This document shows, in pieces, positions 1-6,112 of a stretch of 6,397 bases of DNA (position 1 is the first letter of the stretch; every line of letters begins with the position of its first letter). Origin of the DNA: Candidatus Zixiibacteriota bacterium. Its GTDB lineage: Bacteria > Zixibacteria > MSB-5A5 > GN15 > FEB-12. The notes beneath the pieces are model-generated. The model saw nothing but the letters and a program-made list of their open reading frames with translations, was not told the DNA's origin and ran no database searches. Both the position numbers and the translations under genes were made by a program. Location of the stretch: contig QNAD01000121.1 of the NCBI GenBank assembly GCA_003641345.1, forward strand, positions 1-6,397, in the 5' to 3' direction.

Positions 1-29
1 ATTGGGATAAATATTTCGAACCATTGCAT
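1..29 (-). CDS. 5' end of an unidentified leftward gene (partial)
   Basis: Only the first nine codons are in the window, reading leftward as MQWFEIFIP. The case for a real gene is the start site: a perfect AGGAGG SD at 42-37 sits seven bases before the ATG at 29-27, and a promoter-like element pair lies farther upstream on the same strand (99-70). A second ATG at 24-22, in another frame, has a poorer spacing of 12 bases. The N-terminus is hydrophobic and aromatic, which would suit a membrane protein, but nine residues identify nothing. It is divergent from the sigma-factor gene and probably shares its control, so it may be a target of that sigma factor. Confidence 0.6.
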
Positions 30-47
30 AATTAGACCTCCTAATTA
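29..47 (-). promoter_or_regulatory. Ribosome binding site inside a small hairpin
   Basis: On the minus strand a 7-base perfect inverted repeat, TAATTAG / CTAATTA, encloses a 5-base loop, GAGGT, which is the core of the SD of the leftward gene. The far arm reaches the A of its ATG. The stem has only one G-C pair, so it would be weak. It could present the SD in a loop or add temperature-sensitive control, or it could simply reflect AT-rich sequence. The repeat is seen directly; the function is inferred. Confidence 0.35.
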
Positions 48-69
48 GTTTTTTCTTGCTTCTGTAAGG

Positions 70-99
70 ATAGACAGCTATCAGAACAATATGTTGCAA
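70..99 (-). promoter_or_regulatory. Predicted ECF-type promoter for the leftward gene
   Basis: Read on the minus strand, TTGCAACATATT (99-88) is followed after 10 bases by CTGTCTAT (77-70). The same two elements with the same spacing occur on the plus strand in front of the sigma-factor gene, while the 10-base spacers differ. This resembles ECF promoters, which typically have an AAC core at -35 and a short GTC/TCTA-like -10; here CAAC and TGTCTA are 16 bases apart. Transcription would start near position 64, giving a leader of about 35 bases that holds the SD. The sequences are certain and the promoter role is inferred. Confidence 0.6.
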
Positions 100-117
100 T
101 TTTTATTTAGAAATTAT

Positions 118-147
118 TTGCAACATATTAATGATTAACCTGTCTAT
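118..147 (+). promoter_or_regulatory. Predicted autoregulated ECF-type promoter of the sigma-factor operon
   Basis: TTGCAACATATT (118-129) is followed after 10 bases by CTGTCTAT (140-147), the exact mirror of the pair on the minus strand. CAAC and TGTCTA are 16 bases apart, which fits ECF -35/-10 geometry. Transcription would start near 152-154. ECF sigma genes very often drive their own transcription, so the encoded sigma factor is the natural candidate to recognise it. The duplicated motif is seen directly; recognition by this sigma is inference. Confidence 0.6.
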
Positions 148-160
148 TAAAGTAAATAAA

Positions 161-733
161 ATGGTTGACCAAAACGAAAAAGAACTCATTGAAAGAGTAT
201 TACAAGGTGAGAAGTCTGCTTTTAGAGAAATTGTCGTTAACTATCAAAAACTTGTTAATCATATAGCATATAAGATGATACCGCAAGAAACAGAGAGAGA
301 TGATATTTGTCAGGATGTATTTATTAAAGTTTATCAGAATTTAGGTTCTTTTCAATTTGGTTCTAAACTTTCAACGTGGATAGGTAGAATTACGTATAAT
401 AGGTGTTTGACATATTTGGAAAAGAAAAAACCACTATTATTTGAAGATTTTGCGGAAAAAAATCAGACACTTGACAGTTTACAATCGGATGTGTTTGACC
501 CTGAGAAAATATTGTTATCATCGGATTTATCAGTAAGAATCAGATCCGAAATAAATTTGTTGCCGATAAAGTTTAAGACAATATTGTCTTTATATCATTT
601 GGAAGAGATGACTTATGATGAGATTGGAAAAATCATGAAGTTGCCTTCGGGGACAGTAAAGAGTTATATCTTTAGAGGAAGAAAAATGTTAAAGGACAGA
701 CTATTACAAAAGTATAACCAAGAGGATTTATAG
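161..733 (+). CDS. ECF (RpoE-like) RNA polymerase sigma factor
   Basis: This 190-residue sigma-70 family factor of the extracytoplasmic-function group directs RNA polymerase to a small stress regulon. Region 2 spans about residues 15-90, with DDICQDVFIKVYQNLGSF (47-64) and STWIGRITYNRCLTYLEK (71-88) matching regions 2.2 to 2.4. A linker of about 45 residues follows. Region 4 (about 134-180) carries a helix-turn-helix with YDEIGKIM and SGTVKSYIFRGRKML. The frame is open from an ATG at 131, but that codon lies inside the predicted promoter, so I prefer the ATG at 161, which also gives a typical ECF N-terminus. No SD precedes 161 and the predicted leader is only about 8 bases. The anti-sigma gene follows one base after the stop. 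The exact ECF subgroup cannot be told. Confidence 0.93.
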   Translation: MVDQNEKELIERVLQGEKSAFREIVVNYQKLVNHIAYKMIPQETERDDICQDVFIKVYQNLGSFQFGSKLSTWIGRITYNRCLTYLEKKKPLLFEDFAEKNQTLDSLQSDVFDPEKILLSSDLSVRIRSEINLLPIKFKTILSLYHLEEMTYDEIGKIMKLPSGTVKSYIFRGRKMLKDRLLQKYNQEDL

Positions 734-734
734 C

Positions 735-1262
735 GTGCATTTGAGCGATAAACAGATTCAGGCTTTTATTGAATCACCGGAAAATATAAACGTGGAACTC
801 AAAGCTCATCTGGATAGTTGCAGTTCTTGCCAGACAGAGGTTGAGTTGTATAAATCTCTTATGCTTGAGTTAAAACAAGAAAAAATACCTGAATTGTCCG
901 GTGATTTTGTTGGTAATGTTATGAATTCAATTGAGCCGTTGCCAAGTCCTGAAATTATTCAACCAATTGATAAATGGAAGTGGTTGAATATTGCCGCGAG
1001 TATTGCTTTTGTAATGTTAGGTGTAATTACAATGATTTATTATGATGGTCTTCAAGTATTTTCAAGCGTTTATAGTTGGTTTAATGAAATAGAAAATCAA
1101 GCTGTCAGCAAGCTTTCGGAATCTTCAAGTTCAGTTTCCACAATGCTTGGTGTTGATCTGGGTACTATCTTATTTATTGGCATGGTGCTGGGTTTTTTTG
1201 GGGTGTTGGATAAAATCCTTAGCCGTAAAAAAATCAGCAACTTAAAGATATTCTCAATTTAA
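735..1262 (+). CDS. Membrane-anchored zinc-type anti-sigma factor
   Basis: This 175-residue protein is the probable cognate inhibitor of the preceding sigma factor. Residues 1-60 form a short cytoplasmic domain with the HxxxCxxC signature of zinc anti-sigma (ZAS) domains: H25, C29 and C32. The extra upstream Cys or His of classical ZAS proteins is not obvious; H2 is the only nearby candidate. Two hydrophobic segments (about 83-103 and 139-158) predict two membrane crossings with a 35-residue, serine-rich outer loop and a short basic tail (SRKK) inside. The start is a GTG one base after the sigma stop. An SD, AGAGGA at 721-726, lies 8 bases before it and inside the sigma gene, so the two are translationally coupled. 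Function is inferred from motif, topology and position, since anti-sigma sequences diverge quickly. Confidence 0.82.
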   Translation: MHLSDKQIQAFIESPENINVELKAHLDSCSSCQTEVELYKSLMLELKQEKIPELSGDFVGNVMNSIEPLPSPEIIQPIDKWKWLNIAASIAFVMLGVITMIYYDGLQVFSSVYSWFNEIENQAVSKLSESSSSVSTMLGVDLGTILFIGMVLGFFGVLDKILSRKKISNLKIFSI

Positions 1263-1422
1263 AATATAAATTCTATATATGTTGCGTTGAGTTTTGAAAA
1301 TCTGTGTAACCTATCTACCGTTCTTTAATTACTACTACAAATTGGTTTTTTTCAACAGTCCGAAAGTGATTGTGAAATAGTAAAACATTGACTTAGAAAA
1401 TTATTTACGTTTTATTTGATCT
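1263..1422. other. Intergenic region between the anti-sigma gene and ispD
   Basis: I see no gene, RNA gene or convincing intrinsic terminator in these 160 bases. There is a seven-T run at 1346-1352, but no stable stem in front of it. Imperfect arms TTTCAACA and TGTGAAA (about 1351-1377) could form a weak bulged stem. Candidate promoter elements near the right end are listed separately. The absence of a terminator leaves open read-through from the sigma operon into ispD. Confidence 0.6.
1388..1416 (+). promoter_or_regulatory. Possible sigma-70-type promoter of ispD
   Basis: TTGACT (1388-1393) matches five of six bases of the -35 consensus. TTTATT (1411-1416), 17 bases on, matches four of six of the -10. 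Transcription would begin at or next to the ispD ATG (1423), giving a leaderless message. That agrees with the lack of an SD before ispD. A farther alternative is TTGAGT (1287-1292) with TATCTA (1312-1317), whose 19-base spacing is long. In AT-rich DNA such matches arise easily, so confidence is low. Confidence 0.28.
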
Positions 1423-2112
1423 ATGAAAACTGCCGCTATTATTGTTGCTGCCGGTTCGGGGAAACGGTTCGGAGGCGAGGTTCCCAAACAGTTTCGGAAT
1501 ATAAATGAGAAACCGCTTCTAACTTGGGCTATTCAAAAATTTGAGCAAGCTCAAGCAATAGATGATATTATTGTTGTAACTGCTGAAGAGTATCTGCTTT
1601 ACGTGTCAGAGAATGTAGTTGATGCTTTTGGTTTTAGAAAGGTTTCTAAAATTATTATTGGAGGAAAGAGCAGACAGGAATCAGTATATAGGGGGCTTAA
1701 GGCATTACCTATCTCAACTCAATTTGTAGCAATTCATGATGGAGCACGAGTTTTGATTCAACCTGAAGATATAAATACTGTAGTTGAAATAGCCCAAAAG
1801 GAAAAAGCCGCTATCATCGCATCAAAAGCGACAGATACCCTCAAGCGAAGCAAAGATAACTTTATTATCAGCACAGTTGACCGTTCTGATATATATTACG
1901 CCCAAACTCCGCAGGTCTTTCAATATGACCTTATAATGGAGGCTCATGCTCAAGCAATTGAAAATAATAAGATTGATTTTACCGATGATGCTTCGCTAAT
2001 TGAACAGAGTGGATTCAAAGTTAAATTAGTTGAACCTAAGGGTTTGAATCTTAAAGTTACAACAGCCGAAGATTTGCAAATTGTTGAGGCTTTACTTAAG
2101 GATGTTAAATGA
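1423..2112 (+). CDS. ispD: 2-C-methyl-D-erythritol 4-phosphate cytidylyltransferase
   Basis: This enzyme of the MEP isoprenoid pathway joins MEP and CTP to give CDP-methylerythritol plus pyrophosphate in the cytoplasm. The 229 residues match the usual family length. The N-terminal nucleotide-binding signature [16 protein letters not shown] spans residues 9-24, with catalytic-type R15 and K22. [13 protein letters not shown] (80-92), the HDGAR motif (105-109), QTPQVF (161-166), DFTDDASL (185-192) and GLNLKVTT (207-214, containing the conserved K211) follow in family order. No SD precedes the ATG, but the start is set by the N-terminal motif. Its last codons overlap ispF by four bases (ATGA), so the two consecutive-pathway enzymes are translationally coupled. 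Confidence 0.97.
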   Translation: MKTAAIIVAAGSGKRFGGEVPKQFRNINEKPLLTWAIQKFEQAQAIDDIIVVTAEEYLLYVSENVVDAFGFRKVSKIIIGGKSRQESVYRGLKALPISTQFVAIHDGARVLIQPEDINTVVEIAQKEKAAIIASKATDTLKRSKDNFIISTVDRSDIYYAQTPQVFQYDLIMEAHAQAIENNKIDFTDDASLIEQSGFKVKLVEPKGLNLKVTTAEDLQIVEALLKDVK

Positions 2113-2585
2113 GAGTTGGTAATGGATACGATGTTCATCGTCTGGTAACAGGCCGCAAACTTATACTTGGCGGAGTAGAGATAGAATTTGAAAAAGGGCT
2201 CGATGGCCACTCAGATGCCGATGTTTTAACACATGCTATTATGGATGCTTTACTTGGGGCGGCAACGCTAGGGGATATTGGCCAGCATTTTCCACCTTCG
2301 GATGCAAAATATAAAAATGCCGATTCAATTGAATTATTAAAAGAAGTTGTCAGTCTTTTGAAAACAGTTGGATATACTGAGATTTTTAATGTCGATTCTA
2401 CTGTCATAGCCGAAAAACCAAAAGTGGCTCCATATATAAACGAAATGCGAAAAAATATTTCTAATGCTATTGGAATTGAGATAAATCAAATAAATATAAA
2501 AGCAACTACTACCGAAAAACTTGGATTTACAGGACGAGAGGAAGGGATAGCCGCTTTGGCTGTTTGCCTTATTTCCAAATCATGA
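2109..2585 (+). CDS. ispF: 2-C-methyl-D-erythritol 2,4-cyclodiphosphate synthase
   Basis: This enzyme converts CDP-methylerythritol 2-phosphate to the cyclic diphosphate, releasing CMP. It is two steps after IspD, with the kinase step (IspE) between them encoded elsewhere. The 158 residues match the family. The zinc ligands are visible as D8 and H10 in GYDVH and H42 in [16 protein letters not shown]. The signature GHSDADVL begins at residue 33, [11 protein letters not shown] is at 55-65, and the C-terminal substrate/CMP-binding motif [19 protein letters not shown] is intact. The protein works as a trimer in known cases. It overlaps ispD by four bases at the start and the next gene by four bases (ATGA) at the end. 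Confidence 0.98.
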   Translation: MRVGNGYDVHRLVTGRKLILGGVEIEFEKGLDGHSDADVLTHAIMDALLGAATLGDIGQHFPPSDAKYKNADSIELLKEVVSLLKTVGYTEIFNVDSTVIAEKPKVAPYINEMRKNISNAIGIEINQINIKATTTEKLGFTGREEGIAALAVCLISKS

Positions 2586-3208
2586 CAGAATCTATTTGGC
2601 AAATAAGCGAATATCTTGATTACCTTTTTGCTTATGGTTCACTCTGGGTATATTTGGTGATTTTTATTGCATGTTTTGTTGAGAATTTATTTCCACCATT
2701 TCCGGGAGATACTTTTATTTTAGCCGGAGGTGGATTAGTTGCGGTTGGCAGACTGGAACTATTAATTACCGTTATTACAATTCTCTCAGGTGGAATCTGT
2801 TCGGTAATGATTTTATATCTTTTTGGAAAAAAATACGGTCGTGATTATTTTATTAAGAAAAATTTCAAATATTTTACAGCAAATGATATCGAGGCGATGG
2901 AAGATAAATTTCTTAAGTGGGGAGTTATAATTTTGTTGTTATCCCGTTTTTTTATCGGGGTGAGGTCGGCTCTGGTGGTTGTAGCGGGAATTAGCAGGTA
3001 TAATTTTTCGAAATTAATTTTATACACTTTAATTTCATACTGCTTGTTTGCCGGATTACTTATTTATCTGGCAATTGCATTGGTTGAGAATTTTGATAAA
3101 ATTATTTCTTATATTAAAACTTATAACCTGATTTTCTGGCCCATATTGACTATTGTTATATGTTGGTTTGTATATATGAAAATTAAAAATGTGAGATTGA
3201 GGACATAA
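2582..3208 (+). CDS. DedA-family (VTT/SNARE-associated) membrane protein
   Basis: This 208-residue polytopic inner-membrane protein carries the DedA signatures: [10 protein letters not shown] (residues 34-43), [10 protein letters not shown] (81-90) and [16 protein letters not shown] (121-136), with the two conserved arginines R122 and R128. Hydrophobic stretches lie at about 22-40, 58-80, 112-134, 144-168 and 174-197. DedA proteins are lipid transporters or scramblases, and some bacterial members return undecaprenyl phosphate to the cytoplasmic face. The frame is open from 2564, but the ATG at 2582 is the likely start because its ATGA overlaps the ispF stop; there is no SD, so coupling is expected. 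Its position between isoprenoid genes and ddl fits an undecaprenyl phosphate role. The actual substrate cannot be read from sequence. Confidence 0.93.
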   Translation: MTESIWQISEYLDYLFAYGSLWVYLVIFIACFVENLFPPFPGDTFILAGGGLVAVGRLELLITVITILSGGICSVMILYLFGKKYGRDYFIKKNFKYFTANDIEAMEDKFLKWGVIILLLSRFFIGVRSALVVVAGISRYNFSKLILYTLISYCLFAGLLIYLAIALVENFDKIISYIKTYNLIFWPILTIVICWFVYMKIKNVRLRT

Positions 3209-4230
3209 TGAAAATTTTGTTACTTGCCGGAGGACACTCCAATGAAAGGGAAGTATCACTTGCTACTGGCAAGGCAATTTATAATTCTTTAGTTAGGCAG
3301 GAACATAAAGTTTTTGCGATTGATCCTGCAACAAGTAAATCTTTGATTACTCGTGATGGAAAATATTTGGATGTTGATTCTTCTGAATTAATTAAAATAG
3401 AATCAAATAATCCTCCCGATATTCGTGCTTTGGTAAATACAATTAGTTCTCCCGGGTTTGATGATATTGATATTGTGTATTTAGCTTTGCATGGTGGCGA
3501 AGGTGAAAACGGAACGATTCAATCTTTGTTGGAATTATCTGGGAAAAAATATACCGGCTCAGGAATGACGGCTTCGGCAATAGCTATGGATAAAGCTGTT
3601 TCAAAAAGATTGATGGCATCGGAAAATATCAAAACCCCGCAATGGGCGGTTTATCATATGCTCCATGATCATATTGATGAACGAATGGAAATTGATATTA
3701 TACATAAATGCCATTTGCCGATTATTGTCAAACCGAATGATGGTGGCTCTACGGTAGGTCTCAGTAAAGTAAATGAAGAATCAGAATTACATCTGGCTTT
3801 GCTAAAAGCAACAGAAAATACATCGAGCATTTTAATTGAAGAATTTATTGCTGGTCGGGAATTGACTGTTTCTATATTAGACGGTAAACCGTTGCCGATT
3901 GTTGAGATAATTCCACAAAATGAATTGTATGATTATGAAGCCAAATATACAAAAGGAAAATCTAAATATAGAATTCCAACAGAAATTGATGAAACTATTA
4001 GATGCGATATAAAAAAAGATGCAGTTAAGATATATAATATGATTGGAGCATCTGGTGTTGCCAGAGTTGATTTTATTATGGATGAAAAAAATGAATTTTA
4101 TTGCCTTGAGTTGAATACATTACCCGGCATGACCGACTTATCTTTGGTGCCAATGGCGGCGAAAGAAGCAGGAATTGATTTTGATGAATTAATAGCCAGA
4201 ATTGTTAAATCTGCTGAATCAGGATTTTAA
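3208..4230 (+). CDS. ddl: D-alanine--D-alanine ligase
   Basis: This ATP-grasp enzyme makes D-Ala-D-Ala for the peptidoglycan pentapeptide. Its 340 residues are slightly longer than the shortest Ddl forms. NEREVS (12-17) contains the substrate-site E15. HGGEGENG (95-102), TGSGMTASAIAMDK (116-129), the ATP-binding segment IVKPNDGGSTVGLSKV (173-188), RVDF (286-289) and the metal-binding ELNTLPGMTDLSLVPMAA (301-318) follow. The omega loop reads YDYEAKY (241-247); its tyrosine is that of D-Ala-D-Ala ligases, not of the D-lactate-type vancomycin-resistance ligases. The ATG shares one base with the DedA stop (TAATG). The SD is TGAGGA (3198-3203), only four bases before the ATG. The stop is followed directly by the HAD gene. 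Confidence 0.97.
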   Translation: MKILLLAGGHSNEREVSLATGKAIYNSLVRQEHKVFAIDPATSKSLITRDGKYLDVDSSELIKIESNNPPDIRALVNTISSPGFDDIDIVYLALHGGEGENGTIQSLLELSGKKYTGSGMTASAIAMDKAVSKRLMASENIKTPQWAVYHMLHDHIDERMEIDIIHKCHLPIIVKPNDGGSTVGLSKVNEESELHLALLKATENTSSILIEEFIAGRELTVSILDGKPLPIVEIIPQNELYDYEAKYTKGKSKYRIPTEIDETIRCDIKKDAVKIYNMIGASGVARVDFIMDEKNEFYCLELNTLPGMTDLSLVPMAAKEAGIDFDELIARIVKSAESGF

Positions 4231-4971
4231 ATGGAAAAACTAAATCCAAAAGTAGTTATATTTGATTTAGGCTCTACACTAATAGAATATGAAACTATTT
4301 CATGGGAAGATTTGATTGTAGAATGTGTTGAAAGCGGAAGACTTTATATTTTGTCTATTGGTTTTCAACCACCTGATGAATCGATTTTTCAAAAAATATT
4401 TCACAAAGTTATTAATGAATATCGGGATATTGCTAAATCGGAACTTATTGAATGGAATGTGCTTGATGCAACTGCGAAAGTATTAAAAATTCTATCAATC
4501 CCTGTTTCAGAAGAGATGCTCAATAATTTTTTTGATGCCTTTTATGAACCAATACATAAAAAACTTTATGTGTACGATGATACGGTTAAAGTTCTAAAAA
4601 AACTTAAGAGTAAATTTAATAAAATAGGTTTAGTCTCAAATACAATTTTCCCTGAGAGAATTCATTTAGATGAAATTAAAAGATTTGGAATAGAGCCGTA
4701 TCTTGATTTTAAAATATTCAGTTCCACTTTCGGATATAGAAAACCACACCCAAGTATTTTCTTAAATGCAGTTGAGCAGTCCGGGTACGATCCATCAGAT
4801 TGTGTTTATATAGGAGATAGATATTATGAAGACATTCAAGGTCCTGATAAGGTTGGAATGCCGGCGATATTAAAATTTAAAGAAAATCGTGATTATCCTG
4901 AAAATTACAAGGATTCTTTGAGAGTTATATATAATTTATCAGAACTTTCCAATTTTTTTGATTTTGTATAG
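4231..4971 (+). CDS. HAD-superfamily hydrolase with a DxG active-site motif
   Basis: This 246-residue cytoplasmic hydrolase of the haloacid dehalogenase superfamily has a class I helical cap (about residues 20-110). Motif I is VIFDLGSTL with nucleophile D12, motif II is LVSNT (S136), motif III is YRKPHP (K171) and motif IV is YIGDRYYEDIQG (D196, D201). In most phosphatases of this group the residue two after the nucleophile is Asp, the general acid; here it is G14. FDLG variants occur in other HAD proteins, so it may still be a phosphatase with altered chemistry. The ATG abuts the ddl stop, with an AGGA (4221-4224) six bases upstream, so it is coupled to ddl. The substrate is unknown. Confidence 0.88.
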   Translation: MEKLNPKVVIFDLGSTLIEYETISWEDLIVECVESGRLYILSIGFQPPDESIFQKIFHKVINEYRDIAKSELIEWNVLDATAKVLKILSIPVSEEMLNNFFDAFYEPIHKKLYVYDDTVKVLKKLKSKFNKIGLVSNTIFPERIHLDEIKRFGIEPYLDFKIFSSTFGYRKPHPSIFLNAVEQSGYDPSDCVYIGDRYYEDIQGPDKVGMPAILKFKENRDYPENYKDSLRVIYNLSELSNFFDFV

Positions 4972-4976
4972 ACTCG

Positions 4977-5006
4977 TTGTAATCCTTTTTGTATATTTAA
5001 TTAATA
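4977..5006 (+). promoter_or_regulatory. Possible promoter before the aminopeptidase gene
   Basis: The 60-base gap after the HAD gene is extremely AT-rich. TTGTAA (4977-4982) and TTAATA (5001-5006) are 18 bases apart and could be a weak -35/-10 pair, giving a leader of about 18 bases that contains the SD. The -10 overlaps a 7-base inverted repeat, AATTAAT / ATTAATT, with a one-base centre (4999-5013). No terminator stem is visible, so read-through from the upstream operon is equally possible. Confidence 0.25.
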
Positions 5007-5031
5007 ATTAATTTATAAATGTGAGGATAAA

Positions 5032-6102
5032 ATGGACAATACTCAATTATTATTACAGGAAATTACCGAAGCCAATGGTGTCTCCGGTTACGAAGGCGAA
5101 GTTCGCAAGATTATGAAACGTGAACTTAGTAAATATGCTGATAATGTTGAAACCGATAAAATGGGTTCAATAATTGGCAGTAAAACCGGTACGGATGATG
5201 ATCCACGTGTGATGGTTATCGGGCATCTTGATGAAGTTGGTTTTATGGTCAAAGAAATTACTCCCGAAGGATATATCAAATTTTTAGCTCTTGGGGGCTG
5301 GTGGGGGCATGTTGCATTAGGGCAGAGAATGAGAATTATTACATCGAAAGGTCCCGTTCTGGGGGTTATAGGTTCAACTCCGCCTCATTTGCTTGAACCC
5401 AAAGAGAGAGAAAAAGTTCTTAAAATTAAAGAAATGTTTATAGATGTAGGTTGTCAGGAAAAATTTGATGTTAAAAAGAAATTAGGAATAAAAGTCGGTG
5501 ATCCAATTGTTCCTGATAGTCAGTTTACTGTAATGGGCAATCCTAAAATGTATATGTCTAAGGCTTTTGATAATAGAATGGGATGTGCCGTAGCTATTGA
5601 AGTCCTAAAAAAGTTTCAGCGTGTCAATCATCCTAATACAATTTTAGGAGGTGCTACTGTTCAGGAAGAAGTTGGTCTTCGCGGTGCACAAACAGTTGCT
5701 CATCTGACTGACCCTGATGTGTGTATTATCGTTGATACCGGAATTGGTCAGGATATTCCGCCGAAGTCTTATAAAATTGCTGAAAAGATGGGTGGCGGTC
5801 CGGCTATTTTGATTTATGATGCATGTATGATACCAAATTTGGCACTTCGTGATTTGGTTATAAAAACAGCAAAAGATAAAAAAATCCCGTATCATCTGAC
5901 ATACATGGAAGGTGGCTGTACTGATGGCGCTCGCGTTCATATGAGCAGAATTGGAGTACCAACAATTGTTATTGGACCACCGGTACGGTATATACATAGT
6001 CATAATGGAATTTTGAATCGTACCGATTATGATAATACAGTTAAATTAATTTGTGAGCTGATTAAAAAGTTAAATAAGAAAACAGTTAATGCTCTTACAT
6101 AA
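5032..6102 (+). CDS. M42-family metallo-aminopeptidase (glutamyl aminopeptidase/deblocking type)
   Basis: This 356-residue cytoplasmic exopeptidase removes N-terminal residues from short peptides; family members form large dodecameric shells with two metal ions per active site. The metal and catalytic residues are all visible: H65 in GHLDEVG with catalytic-type D67, bridging D180 in KAFDNRMG, E212 and E213 in VQEEVGLRG, D235 in VDTG and H322 in RYIHSH. The N-terminal ITEANGVSGYEGEVR (11-25) and the EREKVLKIKEMFIDVG segment (125-140) are also typical. There is no signal peptide. The SD TGAGGA (5022-5027) is four bases before the ATG. Old annotations of the family as endoglucanase M or cellulase are misleading. 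Exact residue preference cannot be told. Confidence 0.94.
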   Translation: MDNTQLLLQEITEANGVSGYEGEVRKIMKRELSKYADNVETDKMGSIIGSKTGTDDDPRVMVIGHLDEVGFMVKEITPEGYIKFLALGGWWGHVALGQRMRIITSKGPVLGVIGSTPPHLLEPKEREKVLKIKEMFIDVGCQEKFDVKKKLGIKVGDPIVPDSQFTVMGNPKMYMSKAFDNRMGCAVAIEVLKKFQRVNHPNTILGGATVQEEVGLRGAQTVAHLTDPDVCIIVDTGIGQDIPPKSYKIAEKMGGGPAILIYDACMIPNLALRDLVIKTAKDKKIPYHLTYMEGGCTDGARVHMSRIGVPTIVIGPPVRYIHSHNGILNRTDYDNTVKLICELIKKLNKKTVNALT

Positions 6103-6112
6103 GGAAATGTAA

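Larger units (their letters stand above)
70..147. repeat. Two-part inverted repeat in the divergent control region
   Basis: Perfect arms of 12 bases (88-99 with 118-129) and 8 bases (70-77 with 140-147) share one centre of symmetry at 108.5. The 10-base stretches between inner and outer arms are not complementary, and the central loop of 18 bases (100-117) is AT-rich. The best reading is two identical promoters facing outward. The TTGCAA cores, themselves palindromic, could also bind a dimeric repressor. No T-run follows an arm, so it does not look like an intrinsic terminator. Confidence 0.85.

Noticed and set aside
88..129. The 12-base inverted repeat as a transposon end or an intrinsic terminator.
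   Set aside because: There is no transposase, target duplication or T-run, and the extra symmetric 8-base arms at equal spacing fit divergent promoters better.
1275..1286. A second copy of the -35-like element: minus strand CGCAACATATAT, sharing GCAACATAT with the control-region motif.
   Set aside because: The position where CTGTCTAT should follow (1265-1258, minus strand) reads ATTTTAAA, so only half of the promoter is present. A 9-base AT-rich match alone is weak.
1346..1380. A T-run followed by imperfect arms, considered as a terminator of the sigma operon.
   Set aside because: No stable GC-containing stem precedes the T-run, and the arms after it are short, bulged and in the wrong order for an intrinsic terminator.
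1950..2407. Two overlapping minus-strand open frames across ispD and ispF.
   Set aside because: They lie wholly against strongly conserved coding sequence, overlap each other in different frames, and show no recognisable motif or SD.
3208..4230. The ligase as a vancomycin-resistance D-Ala-D-Lac enzyme.
   Set aside because: The omega loop has YDYEAKY, the D-Ala-D-Ala type, and no vanH or vanX neighbours are present.
4999..5013. Inverted repeat AATTAAT/ATTAATT as an operator.
   Set aside because: It consists only of A and T in an extremely AT-rich gap, where such palindromes are expected by chance.
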